A DNA stretch of 64,000 nt from Rhytidiadelphus loreus (Eukaryota; Streptophyta; Bryopsida; Hypnales; Hylocomiaceae). Both the position numbers and the translations under genes were made by a program. Positions 45,299 through 57,019 of the stretch are shown here, piece after piece (position 1 is the stretch's first letter; every line of letters starts with the position of its first letter). The DNA is taken from NCBI GenBank assembly GCA_947034895.1, contig OX344763.1, positions 75,411,093-75,475,092 on the forward strand, in the 5' to 3' direction. A model generated the notes under the pieces. The model saw only the letters and a list, made by a program, of their open reading frames with translations, had not been told where the DNA came from and searched no databases.

Positions 45299-48200
45299 TT
45301 ACATTGTGAAGGTAGAATCGCTTTCCGCTTCATCTGCATTGGGGTCGGTGTCTTCATGTGGCCCACTACTGTCACTAGCTCCTGAGACCTCGTTTTCATC
45401 ATCCTCTCTGCTTGTAGGTTGAAGGATCACCTCACGTTCCACCTCAGAGTTCAAATTTCGCACTTGCGTTTCTAAACCACCAACAACTTCGGCTAGCACT
45501 AATCGCTTTGTCGGCCTCGATGCATCAGTGGTTCCATTGATAATAGGGCCTGTCGGTCGCTCAAGCACCTGCTGCCCAACATGTTGACGCTCTGCTCTCG
45601 CTGCTGCGCTTGATGGCCAAGGATTACGAGTGGAATTTCGTTCTCCAATGACAAATGGATGGATCGCATGGTTTTGACGCTTGGGGTTTCGTGTCAGTCT
45701 GTCTTGCGTCTTGCGGGTTCGTTTATTTCCTGATTTGGAGTGTTCACGCAATCGCCTGGATGATTCTCCAGGGCCTGACATCAATGAGGCCGGAGTAGGT
45801 TGTGGAGCTGAGCCATGAACTCCTTCATCAACGATTTGTCGTAGATCATTATGTGTCGGCGACCTTGTTAGAGGAGTTGGTACTATCCTCGATGTTGTGG
45901 CAATGTCTACACTTGCAGGGCGATTGGACCCACAGGTACGGGTCTCGTTGAATACCACTTGCAATGGCGCATCTGAATCGTACACCCTAGTTTCTGTTGC
46001 AGTGTTGTTGGTCGGTGCTAAACTTGGACGAACTGCACGTACCTCTTCAATATGCGACACCTCTTCTTGCCTTTCACCCTGTACATTAACTCGTACACCA
46101 CTTCGGAGGTTCATTGGCATACTAGGCGGCAGACATGTGGCAATTGGAGACCTTACAAGCTCCACTTCATCTGCCACTGGAATATCTGCACCGTCATTGT
46201 TGTCATCAGGAGTTCTTTCCCTCGTTGGGTCTGCATTGATTACCGGAAATGCATCCCAAGCCGACACATGAGGGGCTTCGTCTCTGCGGTGGTGCGACGC
46301 CTCTGGAGAGCTCAATCCATCATCATCACCCACGAAAGTGTTGTGGTATCGTCCTCGTGGAGGACTACCTACACGGGGCACCATACCAGCCCACCTATTT
46401 CCACGGAGGTGTTCTTCTACTACCACACGTCTCTATTCTTCTCTCAAATCTCTAAACCTAACTTCATCTTCGTCCCTCGAAGAATATGGTTCTTCATTCT
46501 CTTCATCTGTATCTCCATCTACAAGGTACTTTTCGTAGAATAGTGCTGGATTGTGTCTTTGCTTTTCACGTTCCAATTTGTTGTTGGTGTAGATATACAC
46601 CAACATCTCAGCCTTCTTTGTGGCTAGGCGATTACGCACTTTATCGTGTACAAACAAATACATGCTCCAGTTTCTTTCACAAGATGATGCTGAGCATGTC
46701 AGAGACAAAACTCTCCTTGCTATTTTTGGAAGAGCGTTCCCACCCACACGATTCCACCATTGATGAGGCAACAAGTTACATCGAGTAACATCTGGAGCCT
46801 CTTGTAATGGATCAAAGGGACCCGACTTCTCTTCAAATTCCGTCAACTCAGCAATTGCTTCATCTTCATCCACATTCAATGGTCCGCTCAATTTTCTGAT
46901 GACTCGATTCAATGCCCGCTTTGCCTCTCCATTGTTATGAAGCTCTTCCACATCTGTCAAATACGGGTTCAACAATGCCCCTGCATAATGGAGGTCCGTG
47001 CGCATCAACTTCCAACGAGCATCAAATTGTTTTAGGAACTTCGTCGCGGTCTGCTCATCAAGAAAGAACGGAGCCTCCTTTAAAGTGCACACGTGCTGAC
47101 GAAGGCTACTCATAATTATCCAAGCTTTCGGCATCGCCGGTATTTTGCCATCGAACTGGCGCAGAGCAAGAATCACTGGAAGAACCATGTGCTGGAAATT
47201 ACCGCATTCCACCCAAAACACTTCCGAAACTATGTCCTCTCGCGCTTTACGGGCCCGCTCTCTTGTAATGAGTCCGTTTGTTCTGCTGACCAAACTATTC
47301 TCAAATGGCATATACGTCTCGTCCCCCACCACGAATTGAAGCGCTTGTTTGCACTCTACCAAACGGTCTATCATGAGAAAATGCACTGCGAAGCGTGTGG
47401 CCGCGGGAAGTCTCAATGACTTCTTCGGCGAGTACTTACGGAAGAGACCCAAAGTCAAGTGGTACTTCTTTATAAACTTCACAATTGCCCTGGCCTTATC
47501 CACTAGATCTTTGATCCTTTTTTCCTTTCCCCAGTCTTCCAAAAGTAAGTCCAATATATGTGCGGCACATCCTTGCGTATACATGTGGGGATACCTTGCT
47601 TGCAACTCGCGCATTGACCCTGTCATTACGGAAGCATTGTCTGTACACAATTGGACAATATTTCCTGGTCCCACCTGCTCTATGTAGGTAGCCATTGTAT
47701 TCACCGTATACGCCATGTCTTTCCTCTCTCCTATGGTGTCAACCGATCCCAGGAAGACATCACCCGCAGGGCAAACGAGCATCATATTCAACAAGGGACG
47801 GTGATTTGTATCTGACCATCCATCCGAACAGATAGTGGCTCTATATTGGGTAATAGAACTCTTTGTTTGACTACTGACCATTTTCGTAACAACCTCCTTC
47901 TTCACATCAAGTAGTTTAGTGCGCACCGCGTTGTACGATGGCGGAGAATATGGAAATCCACATGTCGAAGTTGCTTTCACAACATTCACAAAGGCTGGGT
48001 GCCACACCACATTGAATACAATGTTAGCCTCATAAAAGAAAGAAGCCCATAGTCTGTCCAAGTTTTGTCTTTCATTGACTCGGAATGATTCATCCATGCT
48101 TTGTTGACGAGAAATCGAGGTTGAGCGCATCCTTCTCACCGTCACAGGAGTAGAATTCGTTGAATCTGGATTACGAGGCGGTGCATTAGGTCCTTCTGTC

Positions 48201-48586
48201 CTGTCGCTTGGGTCCACAGACCCTTCCACTGATGCATCCACAATATACCCTGCAACGGACTCAGCAACAACATCAACCTCAAGATCTACTCCATGCATCT
48301 CCTCCAAACTCATTTCTTTTGGTACAATCCCTTCACAGTTTCTGAATCATTCGAGGACTACGGATGGAATACGTTTACAACGTTCCACTGTTGATGTACG
48401 GGGGTAACCAAAGTGACCAAATGCCCGCTTCCGCACGAAAACTTTGTTCCAACCACAAAAAATACAAGTCCTCGTATTTGCGGAACGAGCGGGGTTCGTT
48501 TCAATAACCAACCAGGGATCCCACTCCTTTGTGGCTCTTCGAGTATCATTTATGTTCATCCTCCTCCCCGCTCCTCGGTTTGCCAT
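45299..48586 (-). pseudogene. hAT-superfamily transposase, nearly intact (two stops)
   Basis: 1096 codons in one frame from ATG 48586. N-terminus: BED-type zinc finger (EWDPWLV, C-x2-C at CIFCG, then H and C). Then DUF659-like core: CSDGWSD, LCTDNASVM, QGCAAHILDLLLEDWGK, and the dimerisation block LLPHQWWNRVGGNALP to SCERNWS. The C-terminal third is acidic and Ser/Pro-rich with a final heptad segment (VGGLETQVRNLNSEVEREV). Two in-frame stops break it: TGA at 48347 (a Lys codon in the other copy) and TAG at 46433. The 1.9-kb catalytic part between them is open. Family motifs show it is a transposase; the low number of stops against the 11.6-kb copy suggests younger age. Confidence 0.9.
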
Positions 48587-48807
48587 ATTGTTTATCTGAT
48601 ATGCGTTATTCCAAACCGAAACGTATATGTACCCAAGTACTTCGGAAAAAAAAATTATGACAAAGCCACCGCTTCGAGTAGTTTTCTAACCACTCAAAGC
48701 AAGGTTGTTGCCCTCTGAAGAATATAACATTGCATGAAGCCTCTTGAGAAGATCCAAGCCATATGTTCATCAACAGAGCAATGGAAATCCAATGTTGTTC
48801 CTCTACA

Positions 48808-48813
48808 TTTATA
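48808..48813 (-). promoter_or_regulatory. Putative TATA box of hAT copy 2
   Basis: Minus strand TATAAA, 220 bp before the ATG, between array and gene as in copy 1 (11404). Confidence 0.55.
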
Positions 48814-48875
48814 GTGCTTTCGGTCTTCCCTCCACACGCTCCAAGGATGGTTTTAGGGCGCCGCTACCAAACTCT

Positions 48876-49290
48876 ATTACACCCGAGGTCGCCCTACCCG
48901 ACCGCTGGTCCACCTCCAGGCATATGGAGGCGCGCGCCTTTGCAGTAGTCGACTTCGGGTCACATGGTGCGAACGCGGGTTCCGGCAGGCGACTTCGGGT
49001 CCGAAATAGGACGAACGCGGGTCCAAGGAGGGCGACTTCGGGTCCAGGTGGGGCGACTTCGGGTCCAGGGGGGCGACTTCGGGTCCCGGATGGGCGACTT
49101 CGGGTCTCAGACGGGCGACTTCGGGTCCCGGATGGGCGACTTCGGGTCTCAAATGGGCGACTTCGGGTCTTAGATGGGCGACTTCGGGTCTTAGATGGGC
49201 GACTTCGGGTCCCACATGGGCGACTTCGGGTTTCATGGGAGACTTCGAGTGCCATGGGCGACCTCGGGGGAAAGAAGGGCGACTTCATGT
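48876..49290 (+). repeat. GC motif array, homogeneous GGGCGACTTCGGGTC
   Basis: About fifteen copies with period 20-24 bp. From 49020 to 49290 almost all carry the TT dinucleotide (GACTTCGGGT). Read toward the hAT gene the orientation is ACCCGAAGTCGCCC. Long predicted ORFs on both strands come from the repeat. Confidence 0.92.
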
Positions 49291-50476
49291 GCATAAAGAT
49301 TAACTTAACCCCTAAAGGACCATTGTCCCCTCAAGGAACAATATGGATTTTGGGCAGGTTCCTATGATCTCAATTTTTAATGAATTTTTTGGAAACTATC
49401 TCATAATATACAAGAGCTTATTACCTTTATGGGAATATAAATTTTGTTGCAATTGGTACCTGGGATTCCGGGAACAAAAGTTATGGCATCTTTAACATAA
49501 TTTGTAAGGAAGTAAGGAACGTCTCAGGGCAGAAAAAGAAATCTACAATAATTTGAAATTAATTTTTTAATTTTTTTCTTCTTAAAGGTCATATTTTTGT
49601 CTACATGTGTAGCTTTGATTCATTCCATTTCGATTAGTAATGTGAAAGTTATGAACAATATTGTTTGGCAAGCAATCAAAATGAAATGATTCAAAGTTTT
49701 TCACATAGATATAAATCATAAGAAATTAAGAACCAATTTCAATATCAATTTTGTTATTGGAAATGCCTTGTCATTTGTGAAGAATATCATTAATTTTTCG
49801 GGGGACCAACTGAATGCTAAGTATTGAAAACTACTTATCATACAAAAACATTTGAACCATGTAGTGAGAAGTTCTAAAATTTGGTAGGCTTCAAATTTAA
49901 TCCTTTAAAAAATGTTGTGCCAAAGGAGATACTACAAATTTTATTCATGTTTCCCTTCTAAATATCACTATGATGCCAAAACAAACTATTTCACTCCTTA
50001 CGGGTTTAGGATTTAGGAATATCTTCAAATCTATAGTAAACTTTATTTATTTTCACATCGTAGGAAGATCTTGCAATTGATGTACATGGCAAACTAGAAA
50101 TTGTATGAAGTTGTTCAAATATAAATAATTGTTTGGATGTTCGGTATGAATTTCTTAAAAAGACAATGGTATTATTACATTGTTGGTATTTTGTGTAAAT
50201 GAAAGCACAAAAGTCTACGTAGAAAACTGACCTACAACACATGCAATAAATGTATTTGACATGTGTCTAATCATCAAGAATTAGATCTTCAAAACACATA
50301 AAGGCTAATTCATATAGGAATATTTATATATCTTTATTGAAGAAACAAAACATGGACCCCATTGTACAACATGAGGTGGTTCTAAAGGTCAAAGCAACCC
50401 TTTCGATACACACAAGTTTAGAAAAACAACTACCTATTAGTCTATTATTTACTAGAAGACTACCTCTAGCCCAAAA
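49291..50476. other. AT-rich spacer
   Basis: No gene or repeat recognised. The right terminus of hAT element 2 should lie here or just left of it but no CCCTG-ended inverse repeat is visible. Confidence 0.4.
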
Positions 50477-52054
50477 TCATGCAACATCTGTATTGGCCTC
50501 CTCTTCCCTTTTCTTCTTCATGACTTCAAACTCATGGGCCGCAATTCTATAAGCACTCTTCAAAAGGGGTAGGTCATGGTTCCACATCTTGTTTTTGATC
50601 CAAAAATTCTTGAACGTTCTCGCATAACCAATGTGTGCAGTCCGGAAATCTATGTGCTTCTGAAACTGGTGTTCAAGCTTCTTCAAAGAAACTAACTTCT
50701 GCTTCAAGGAAGCTACCTCTGATGTCAGCACACAATGCTCTTCATCTACTAATAATGCATCCAAAGCCATTGGAAGGTCAATGGGGCCTACAACTGTGGT
50801 TTCTTTTAGGTCATTCAACCTTGACTGCGTCTCTTCCACAGCTTTCCTTTCGGTATTCAATCGGTTTTCTTCTGCCAAACACTCTTCCATTATTTTGGCC
50901 ATTCGTTTATCCAAGAACGGGGTGGAATTTGAGGTAGAGCCTCCATCTTTGCCTTTATTGAATTTCAAATAAAATTGCTCCAGCTCGTCCATTTCCTTTT
51001 GTTGAACTGACAAACGAACTTTCCCGCTTATGATTAGTGCTTCAAGGGTGTGCTCATCGTTGTCCTGAATGTCACCACCAGTGCGTTCACGCTGCCTTTC
51101 ACATTCCATTTCTATTTCTACCAGTCTACCAAGAATAGCCTTCAACTGGGCTTTATAAGCTTCTTTTCCTTGCCTCCTCATGTCTTCAAGATATAATACT
51201 TCCCTTCCTGCTTCTTGAAGAGGTAGTTCTTCACATGAATCAAAAATCACCAATGCTTGTTCAGCATCTCGTTGCAACCCGATCTCGCCCTCCTCCTTGT
51301 CTTCCTCCATTTCTCGCATGCGTGCATATACATGTTGAAGAACTTCGTCTTCCTCAGGATGACGGAAGTGCATTGGCTCCAACGATCTAAGAGGCGCGAC
51401 ATGCAATACTACTACCCCTTCTGAGTCTCCAACAAAAGGTACCACCGCTGCCATATTTTCTTCAAGTATTGGATCTTCATTTGGGGGCATAGGGTCTGCA
51501 ATGTCTTCTTCATCCGAGTCGATGGAGGTGGACGACTGGCCCCAATCGTAGTCTTCATCCGACACTTCTTCTTTGAAATGTTTTTTGGGCCCTAATCCAT
51601 CCCTCGGATTATTTGATGGATCCGCCCTTGGAATGTCTTTGGTAGTGGGAACTATGCTATTGGGGGTTTTCTTAATGGTCCTCCAATCCACAGTTCGTCG
51701 CAATTGTAGCTCTGCATAGACCATTTGGCATATACCCAATGAAACTTGACTCCCCTTCACTGTTGGTTTTTGATATAATGTCCGGTAAACTTCGATGCAC
51801 CGTTGCACAAATGCATCATCTCTGCAGTAGTGAAGATTAGCATTGTTTTGGCTGATATGGACATCGTGCCGGAAGTAAGGGAATAGCTTATCGATATGGC
51901 ACCACCCTACGTAGGCCTTGCAAGTGTTGAACGTCCAATCCGATTGCACGTTTTGCCAATTTGGAAATGCCCTTGCTGTTGGGTCCAAAAGGATGGCTAC
52001 ATTCCGACTATGGCGCTCTCCTTTCTTCTTTGCCTTCTTAAAGGGGGGGGCCAT
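50477..52054 (-). CDS. Coiled-coil protein, intact single-exon gene, unknown function
   Basis: 525 residues, start ATG 52054 with a basic N-terminus (KKAKKKGERHSR, a possible nuclear signal). Residues about 20-125 form a conserved part with KAYVGWCHIDKLFPYFRH, CRDDAFVQRCIEVYR and GICQMVYAEL, shared with the damaged copy at 9188-10733. An acidic middle follows (SIDSDEEDIAD; EMEEDKEEGEIG). The C-terminal 250 residues have heptad-like Leu, Glu, Lys and Gln spacing and are probably coiled coil. No enzyme motif is visible. The 5' module is the usual one: array at 52240-52377 and a weaker box at 52155-52192, 100 bp before the ATG. The long open frame plus divergence from the other copy at mostly conservative sites suggests selection on protein sequence, but this was not calculated. 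Confidence 0.75.
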   Translation of the reverse strand: MAPPFKKAKKKGERHSRNVAILLDPTARAFPNWQNVQSDWTFNTCKAYVGWCHIDKLFPYFRHDVHISQNNANLHYCRDDAFVQRCIEVYRTLYQKPTVKGSQVSLGICQMVYAELQLRRTVDWRTIKKTPNSIVPTTKDIPRADPSNNPRDGLGPKKHFKEEVSDEDYDWGQSSTSIDSDEEDIADPMPPNEDPILEENMAAVVPFVGDSEGVVVLHVAPLRSLEPMHFRHPEEDEVLQHVYARMREMEEDKEEGEIGLQRDAEQALVIFDSCEELPLQEAGREVLYLEDMRRQGKEAYKAQLKAILGRLVEIEMECERQRERTGGDIQDNDEHTLEALIISGKVRLSVQQKEMDELEQFYLKFNKGKDGGSTSNSTPFLDKRMAKIMEECLAEENRLNTERKAVEETQSRLNDLKETTVVGPIDLPMALDALLVDEEHCVLTSEVASLKQKLVSLKKLEHQFQKHIDFRTAHIGYARTFKNFWIKNKMWNHDLPLLKSAYRIAAHEFEVMKKKREEEANTDVA

Positions 52055-52154
52055 GGTGAATATAGGATGTGTTGGTATCCTCCAAGTGCTCAGAAAGTAT
52101 GGTCTTCCACAATCGACGACAACACAAAAAGTGTCCTAGACACAAGATTCCAGT

Positions 52155-52192
52155 GCACGAACACGCATCCAGACGCTTGAAAGCATATGGAA
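52155..52192 (-). promoter_or_regulatory. Diverged shared 5' box
   Basis: Minus strand CTTTCAAGCGTCTGGATGCG followed by TGTTCGTGC. It matches the 541-573 box mainly in CTGGATGCGTG and in position. Weaker than the other five. Confidence 0.35.
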
Positions 52193-52239
52193 GCCGATGC
52201 ACAGCACTGGAAAAGAAAGTAGCAGCTCGCGTCCCAGGC

Positions 52240-52377
52240 GACCGCATTTGTACCCGAAGTCGCCCTGGGCGCGTGCGGGATCAGGGTTTAGGGGGGCGAG
52301 TGCGTTAAGTGGGGCGACCGCGGGTCCAGGAAGGGCGCGTGCGGCTTCAGGGCGACCGCGGGTCCAGGGAAAGGTAG
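52240..52377 (+). repeat. GC motif array 5' of coiled-coil gene
   Basis: Six to seven motif-like copies (GGGGCGACCGCGGGTCCAGG, AGGGCGCGTGCGG), mostly reading ACCCGCGGTCGCCC toward the gene. Confidence 0.8.
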
Positions 52378-52396
52378 TAGACTCAAGAAATGCAGA

Positions 52397-52610
52397 GGGA
52401 GAATTGACCCCCTCATTGCCCCCGTCAACTTAGATTTTTAAATAAAGCCCCCTATATTCTGCCAACTTTTGGGTAATTCTTGCATCTCCTAGAAGTAATT
52501 TGGGGCCTCTGATTGCAAATATGATTTCAGAATTCCCCCAAAAATTAAGCAGTGCAAATAATAAATTCTAGGGCAAGCCCTGGATGGGCAATGAGGGAGT
52601 CAATTCACCC
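52397..52610. mobile_element. 0.2-kb TIR element (MITE-like)
   Basis: Terminal inverted repeats of 24 bp: GGGAGAATTGACCCCCTCAT.. at the left, and the inverse of GGGTGAATTGACTCCCTCAT.. at the right. The interior has no ORF. A truncated copy lies at 11062. No clear target duplication was seen. Confidence 0.75.
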
Positions 52611-52619
52611 TGGCCCTCA

Positions 52620-53689
52620 CAAATGGCTCATCTCAAGACTGATCTCCCTTTTTCATGTATTTACTTCAATGAAAATATTTTTAGATCATTTTTCAGACAA
52701 AGAAAAATAAAAGAAGAATCTAACACAAGTGATTTCATTTTTTTTAAGTATTTTTTAATTAATTGAAAATTTCCAAAGGACTTGTGTCATAGGTCCCTAC
52801 TTATGCCCCTAGGTCTCCCGTAAAACGTTCACTTGCAACTTCAAAAGAAAAATGGGGAAGTAAAGAGAATGAATTGGCTTTTACAATTGATAATTTTTTT
52901 TTCTCGAATCATTTAATGATTATGGAGGTCAATTTATGAACTACAGTTTGTCCATTTCAAAGCCACTTATAGAGTCCATTTTTAATGCCCAGTCCATTTT
53001 AGAGCCTTCTACCTTATATTTACTTTCACATCCTCACAAATGGAGAAAGGAAGTACAATTTATGTATCAATGAATAGGTGGTAGTAAAATCGTGGGCCAC
53101 CGCAATTGAAAATATTCCCAACATGTAATGAGTTTAATAGCTTTTTCAAGTGATATTAAGTTTTGGAAGAGAACATTTTAGTGTGCCAATATAATTTGTA
53201 GTTCTTCATTTCAACTCCAATCCCAAATTTATTTTTATAAGCAATACACTTAACCATGAAAAAGTAAATTTGGTAGGTTATCATCTCACAACTCTTATCC
53301 AATATTGCACCTTCATGAAACGTGCATACTAATACACAAGCTAATTAAACATTCCTATGGTTAGGTTCTTGTTTCATAAAACTTGCTTCAATGGAAATAA
53401 CTATAAGTCCATGCTCTTTTCATAAAGGAAAAATACAGTTGGAAAGGCATAGGCACTTAGGGGGTCATTAGTAATGCATTCTAATTGTTAAGCTAAACTT
53501 ATCTTTTGACTCTAAATAGATTATGCAAACACCCCTCTTCTAAAATCAAATTTCATTCGCAAGTACATCTTCGTCATTGTCCATAATGACGAACAATTCT
53601 AATTAAAGAAAGATTTAGCACAATTGAATTCTAAAATACTCTATATCATTACAAATTAGTTGCTTTAAAGTTTCAAAAAATCCCATGAA
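52620..53689. repeat. Repeat module A/A2, copy 1
   Basis: 52640-53230 is about 85-90% like the reverse of 62560-63260 (for example CGAATCATTTAATGATTATG, GGTCAATTTATGAACTACAG) and resembles 59810-60240 in direct orientation. 53500-53690 (A2) recurs at 54850-55030 directly and at 59560-59750 and 62160-62340 inverted. No coding content. Confidence 0.8.
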
Positions 53690-54030
53690 GACCTCGGTAT
53701 ACGCCACATGACATGCTTCGAAGGTTTGACTAGGAGCCTCTTCGAACTCCACTATGACCTGTTTCTTATCTCATAGCGGAGTTCGAAGAGGTCCCTGACT
53801 GAACCAAGAAGCCCAAACCAGAACCTCGTACATCATGTACACCGGGTTGGGAATCGAACCGTAGACCTCCCAGACTCCACTTGAATTCGAAGAAGTCGAC
53901 CCTTGTGTGAGAATCCCTTCCACTACTTCACCTTCCCATTGGTCACACCGGGAATCACCTTTGATGCACCACTTCTTGTCCATCCCATTTTTATTCTTTT
54001 TTTTTCTTTGATTGTACGGGTCTTCAAAAC
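53690..54030 (-). mobile_element. SINE-like unit with terminal hairpin, copy 1
   Basis: On the minus strand: a stretch with GGTTCGATTCC (53851-53861), a perfect tRNA/Pol III B-box consensus, preceded by an AGTGG-containing A-box-like segment (GAAGTAGTGG). About 50 bp downstream is a hairpin with arms 53737-53757 and 53771-53791 (21 bp, one mismatch). No tRNA cloverleaf can be formed. The origin as a tRNA-derived SINE is inferred. Confidence 0.55.
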
Positions 54031-54059
54031 AACATGAGCCGCCCAATACAAATTAATCT

Positions 54060-54460
54060 CCCAGTTTTGGACCCAAAGTCGCCCCACCCGAAGTCGCCCA
54101 AGTCCCAGAGAAGAGGGAATTTCAAATGCGTGAGTTTTTCCCTCCTCTCTGGACCCGCGGTCGCCCCACCCGAGGTCGCCCCACTCGAGGTCGCCCCAGC
54201 ACCGCAGAAAGAAGTCCCCAATTTCCCCCTTCTCTGGAGCCGTAGTCGCCCTACCCGCGGTCGCCCCACCCGAAATCGCCCCACCCGAGGTCGCCCCAGC
54301 ACCGCAGAAAGAAGTCCCCAATTTTCCCCTTCTCTGGACCCGTAGTCGCCCTACCCTCGGTCGCCCCACCCGAAGTCGCCCCAGCACCGCTAAAGGAAGT
54401 CCCCAATTTCCCCCTTCTCTGGACCCGCGGTCGCCCCACCCGCGGTCGCCCCTACATCAG
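54060..54460 (-). repeat. GC motif array with larger tandem unit
   Basis: ACCCGAGGTCGCCCC and relatives on the plus strand, arranged in an approximate 108-bp unit (CAGCACCGCAGAAAGAAGTC, CCCAATTTCCCCCTTCTCTG, then three or four motifs), three to four copies. Confidence 0.9.
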
Positions 54461-55029
54461 TATTTGAAAGAATCACTTATAGAAGACTGCTGTCATGGTA
54501 GGTGAGATCATAGAATATTTTCTAGATAGCTTACAATTATATCACATGATCATTTTATTAAATGGTCCCTAACAAGGCTTCAAAATCCTCAAGCCCTACA
54601 ATCATGAACTCCAAACCCTACAAAGCCCTCGCAAACTAGAACCATAAACGCAAACCTAAACCCTTGAATGCCCAACGCATTTTAGGATGTTTTATGAATT
54701 TGCTTTAACTTCAACAAGAAATCAACATTTTGAATTATAGAATCAATTTCTTTGTACTTCTTCATTTTTCCTCCAATCCCCACAAAATTTATTTGTGCAA
54801 ATTATCAAAATGTTGTAGAGAGGGGTAATACACTTTAAGTTAAACTTATCTTTTTGACTATAAATGGATTAGGCAAACACCGCTCTTGTAAAATCAAATT
54901 TCATTCGCAAGTATTTATTCATCATTGTCCATAATGATGAATAAATCTAATTAAATAATGATTTAGCACAATTGAATTCTAAAATACTCTATATCATTAC
55001 AAATTAGTTGCTTTAAAGTTTCAAAAAAT
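54461..55029. repeat. Repeat module C and A2 copy
   Basis: 54461-54720 (module C) matches 55816-56080 directly and 61150-61430 inverted (TGACTGCAGTCTTCT / AGAAGACTGCTGTCA region). 54850-55029 is A2. No gene. Confidence 0.75.
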
Positions 55030-55385
55030 CCCGTGAAGACCTCGGTCTAGGCCACGTGACGTGCCTCCATGATTGAGCCAAGGACACTTTCGAGTATAGA
55101 ACGGAAATGTTTGTCATCTCCGTTCTCTATTCGAAAGTGTCCTTGACCGAACCCGTAAGACCCAACTATAACCTCCTTTATCATGTACACCGGGTTGGGA
55201 ATCGAACCATAGACCTCCCAGACTCCACTTGAATTCGAAGAAGTCGACCCTTGTCTGAGAATCCCTTCCACTACTTCACCTTCTCGTTGGTCACATCGGG
55301 AATCACCTTTGATGCACCACTCCTTGTCCATCCCATTTTTATTCTTTTTTTTTCTTTGATTGTACGGGTCTTCAAAACACCATGA
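55030..55385 (-). mobile_element. SINE-like unit with terminal hairpin, copy 2
   Basis: Homologous to copy 1: B box inverse at 55198-55208. Hairpin arms 55080-55104 and 55120-55144 (25 bp, two mismatches). The stem sequence differs from copy 1 in both arms while pairing is kept. Confidence 0.55.
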
Positions 55386-55414
55386 GCCGCCCAACACAAA
55401 TTAATCTCCTAGTT

Positions 55415-55815
55415 TTGGACCCGAAGTCGCCCCACCCGAAGTAGCCCAAGTCCCAGAAAAGAGGGAATTTCAAATGCGTGAGTTTTTCCCTCCTCTCTGG
55501 ACCCGCGGTCGCCCCACCCGAAGTCGCCCCACCCGAGGTCGCCCCAGCACCGCAGAAAGAAGTCCCCAATTTCCCCCTTCTCTGGACCCGTAGTCGCCCT
55601 ACCCGCAGTCGCCCCACCCGAGGTCGCCCCACCCGAGGTCGCCCCAGCACCGCAGAAAGAAGTCCCCAATTTCCCCCTTCTCTGGACCCGTAGTCGCCCT
55701 ACCCGCGGTCGCCCCACCCGAAGTCGCCCCACCCGAGGTCGCCCCAGCACCGCAGAAAGAAGTCCCCAATCTCCCCCTTCTCTGGACCCGCGGTCGCCCC
55801 ACCCGCGGTCGCCCC
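55415..55815 (-). repeat. GC motif array with larger tandem unit
   Basis: Same structure as 54060-54460, three to four copies of the CAGCACCGCAGAAAG unit with ACCCGAAG/GAGG/GCGG motif variants. Confidence 0.9.
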
Positions 55816-57019
55816 TACATCAGTATTTGAAAGAGTCACTTATAGAAGACTGCTGTCATGGTAGGTGAGATCATAGAATATTTTCTAGATAGATTACAAT
55901 TATATCACATAATCATTTTATTAAATGGTCCCTAACAAGGCTTCAATATTTTGAAGCCCTACAATCATGAACCGAAAACCCGACAAAGCCCTCGCAAAGT
56001 AGAACCCTAGAATCCAAACCGTAACCCTCAAATGCCCAATGCATTTTAGGATGTTTTATGAATTTGCTTTAAATTGTACAAGAAGTCAACATTATATGTG
56101 CCTACTAACAAGCAAGTTGTTTAAACATTCATACGGTTAGATTAAAAAATAAATAGGAAACTTGCTTCAATCCCAATTACTGTAAGTCCATGCTTTTTTT
56201 TCATAGGAAAAATACAAGAGGGAAAGGCTTAGGCACATAGGGCTTAATAATTAATGCACTCTTATTGTAATGCACTTCAAGATTTTTTCTCAAAGTAGCC
56301 AAAGTGACGGTTTTTAGTGGTTCTGAACCTATAATGGCCTTCGAACTTCAGGGGTTAAATTCACATCTAAAGAAACTTTTATTAGTTTTCGATTATGGCT
56401 CAAACATATAGATCTTGCAAGAATATTTTGACCTTGTATTCAAAAGTAATGAACCTGGAAGAAGCCTTCAAGGTACTCTTTGTAAAAATGTTTTGTGAAA
56501 CATTAAAAGGCAAATTCAAAATTTAATTTTTAATTTGTAGACCAAAATGGTTTTGTTGAGAGAAAACGTAATTTCTACATATAAAGGTGAAATTAATTTC
56601 ACCTAAAAATGGTGTATTGCATTTAACCCTTATGTTCCCATTTTTTCTGGCCCATTCGAACCAATTGAGAAATGTCATTTTTATTGCCAAAAACCTATTA
56701 AGATTACAAGAAAGTCATCCTTTTTTGCCGGATGAACCAATACAAGTGCCGATTGTCAATGCTTTTTAGAAGGAAAATGGGCTCCATTATTCCAAGGCTA
56801 TATATCTTACTGTAGGATATCTTACTGGAACATTGAGCCTATTTAATTCATTCATTGCAGCAAAATACAAACATTGATATGAGAGATTCAATACAACATA
56901 CCATGAAGAATAGATCCACAATATTGCCAATTTGGGGAAAATGGCACTTCATATTAAAATTTGATTACATGTACTAGAAGTACTACTCCAAAATGATACT
57001 ATGGTATTCTTCTATCACA
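55816..57019. other. Module C copy and AT-rich 3' flank of kinase-like gene
   Basis: 55816-56280 is repeat (C and a further shared stretch). 56280-57019 has no recognised feature and presumably includes the 3' UTR. Confidence 0.5.

Noticed and set aside
54000..55810. ORFs rich in GRPRVGRLRVQRRGK or similar, on both strands
   Set aside because: They are translations of the GC motif arrays and change with array length; the same happens at 48.9-49.3, 44.5, 58.9-59.2 and 61.4-61.8 kb.
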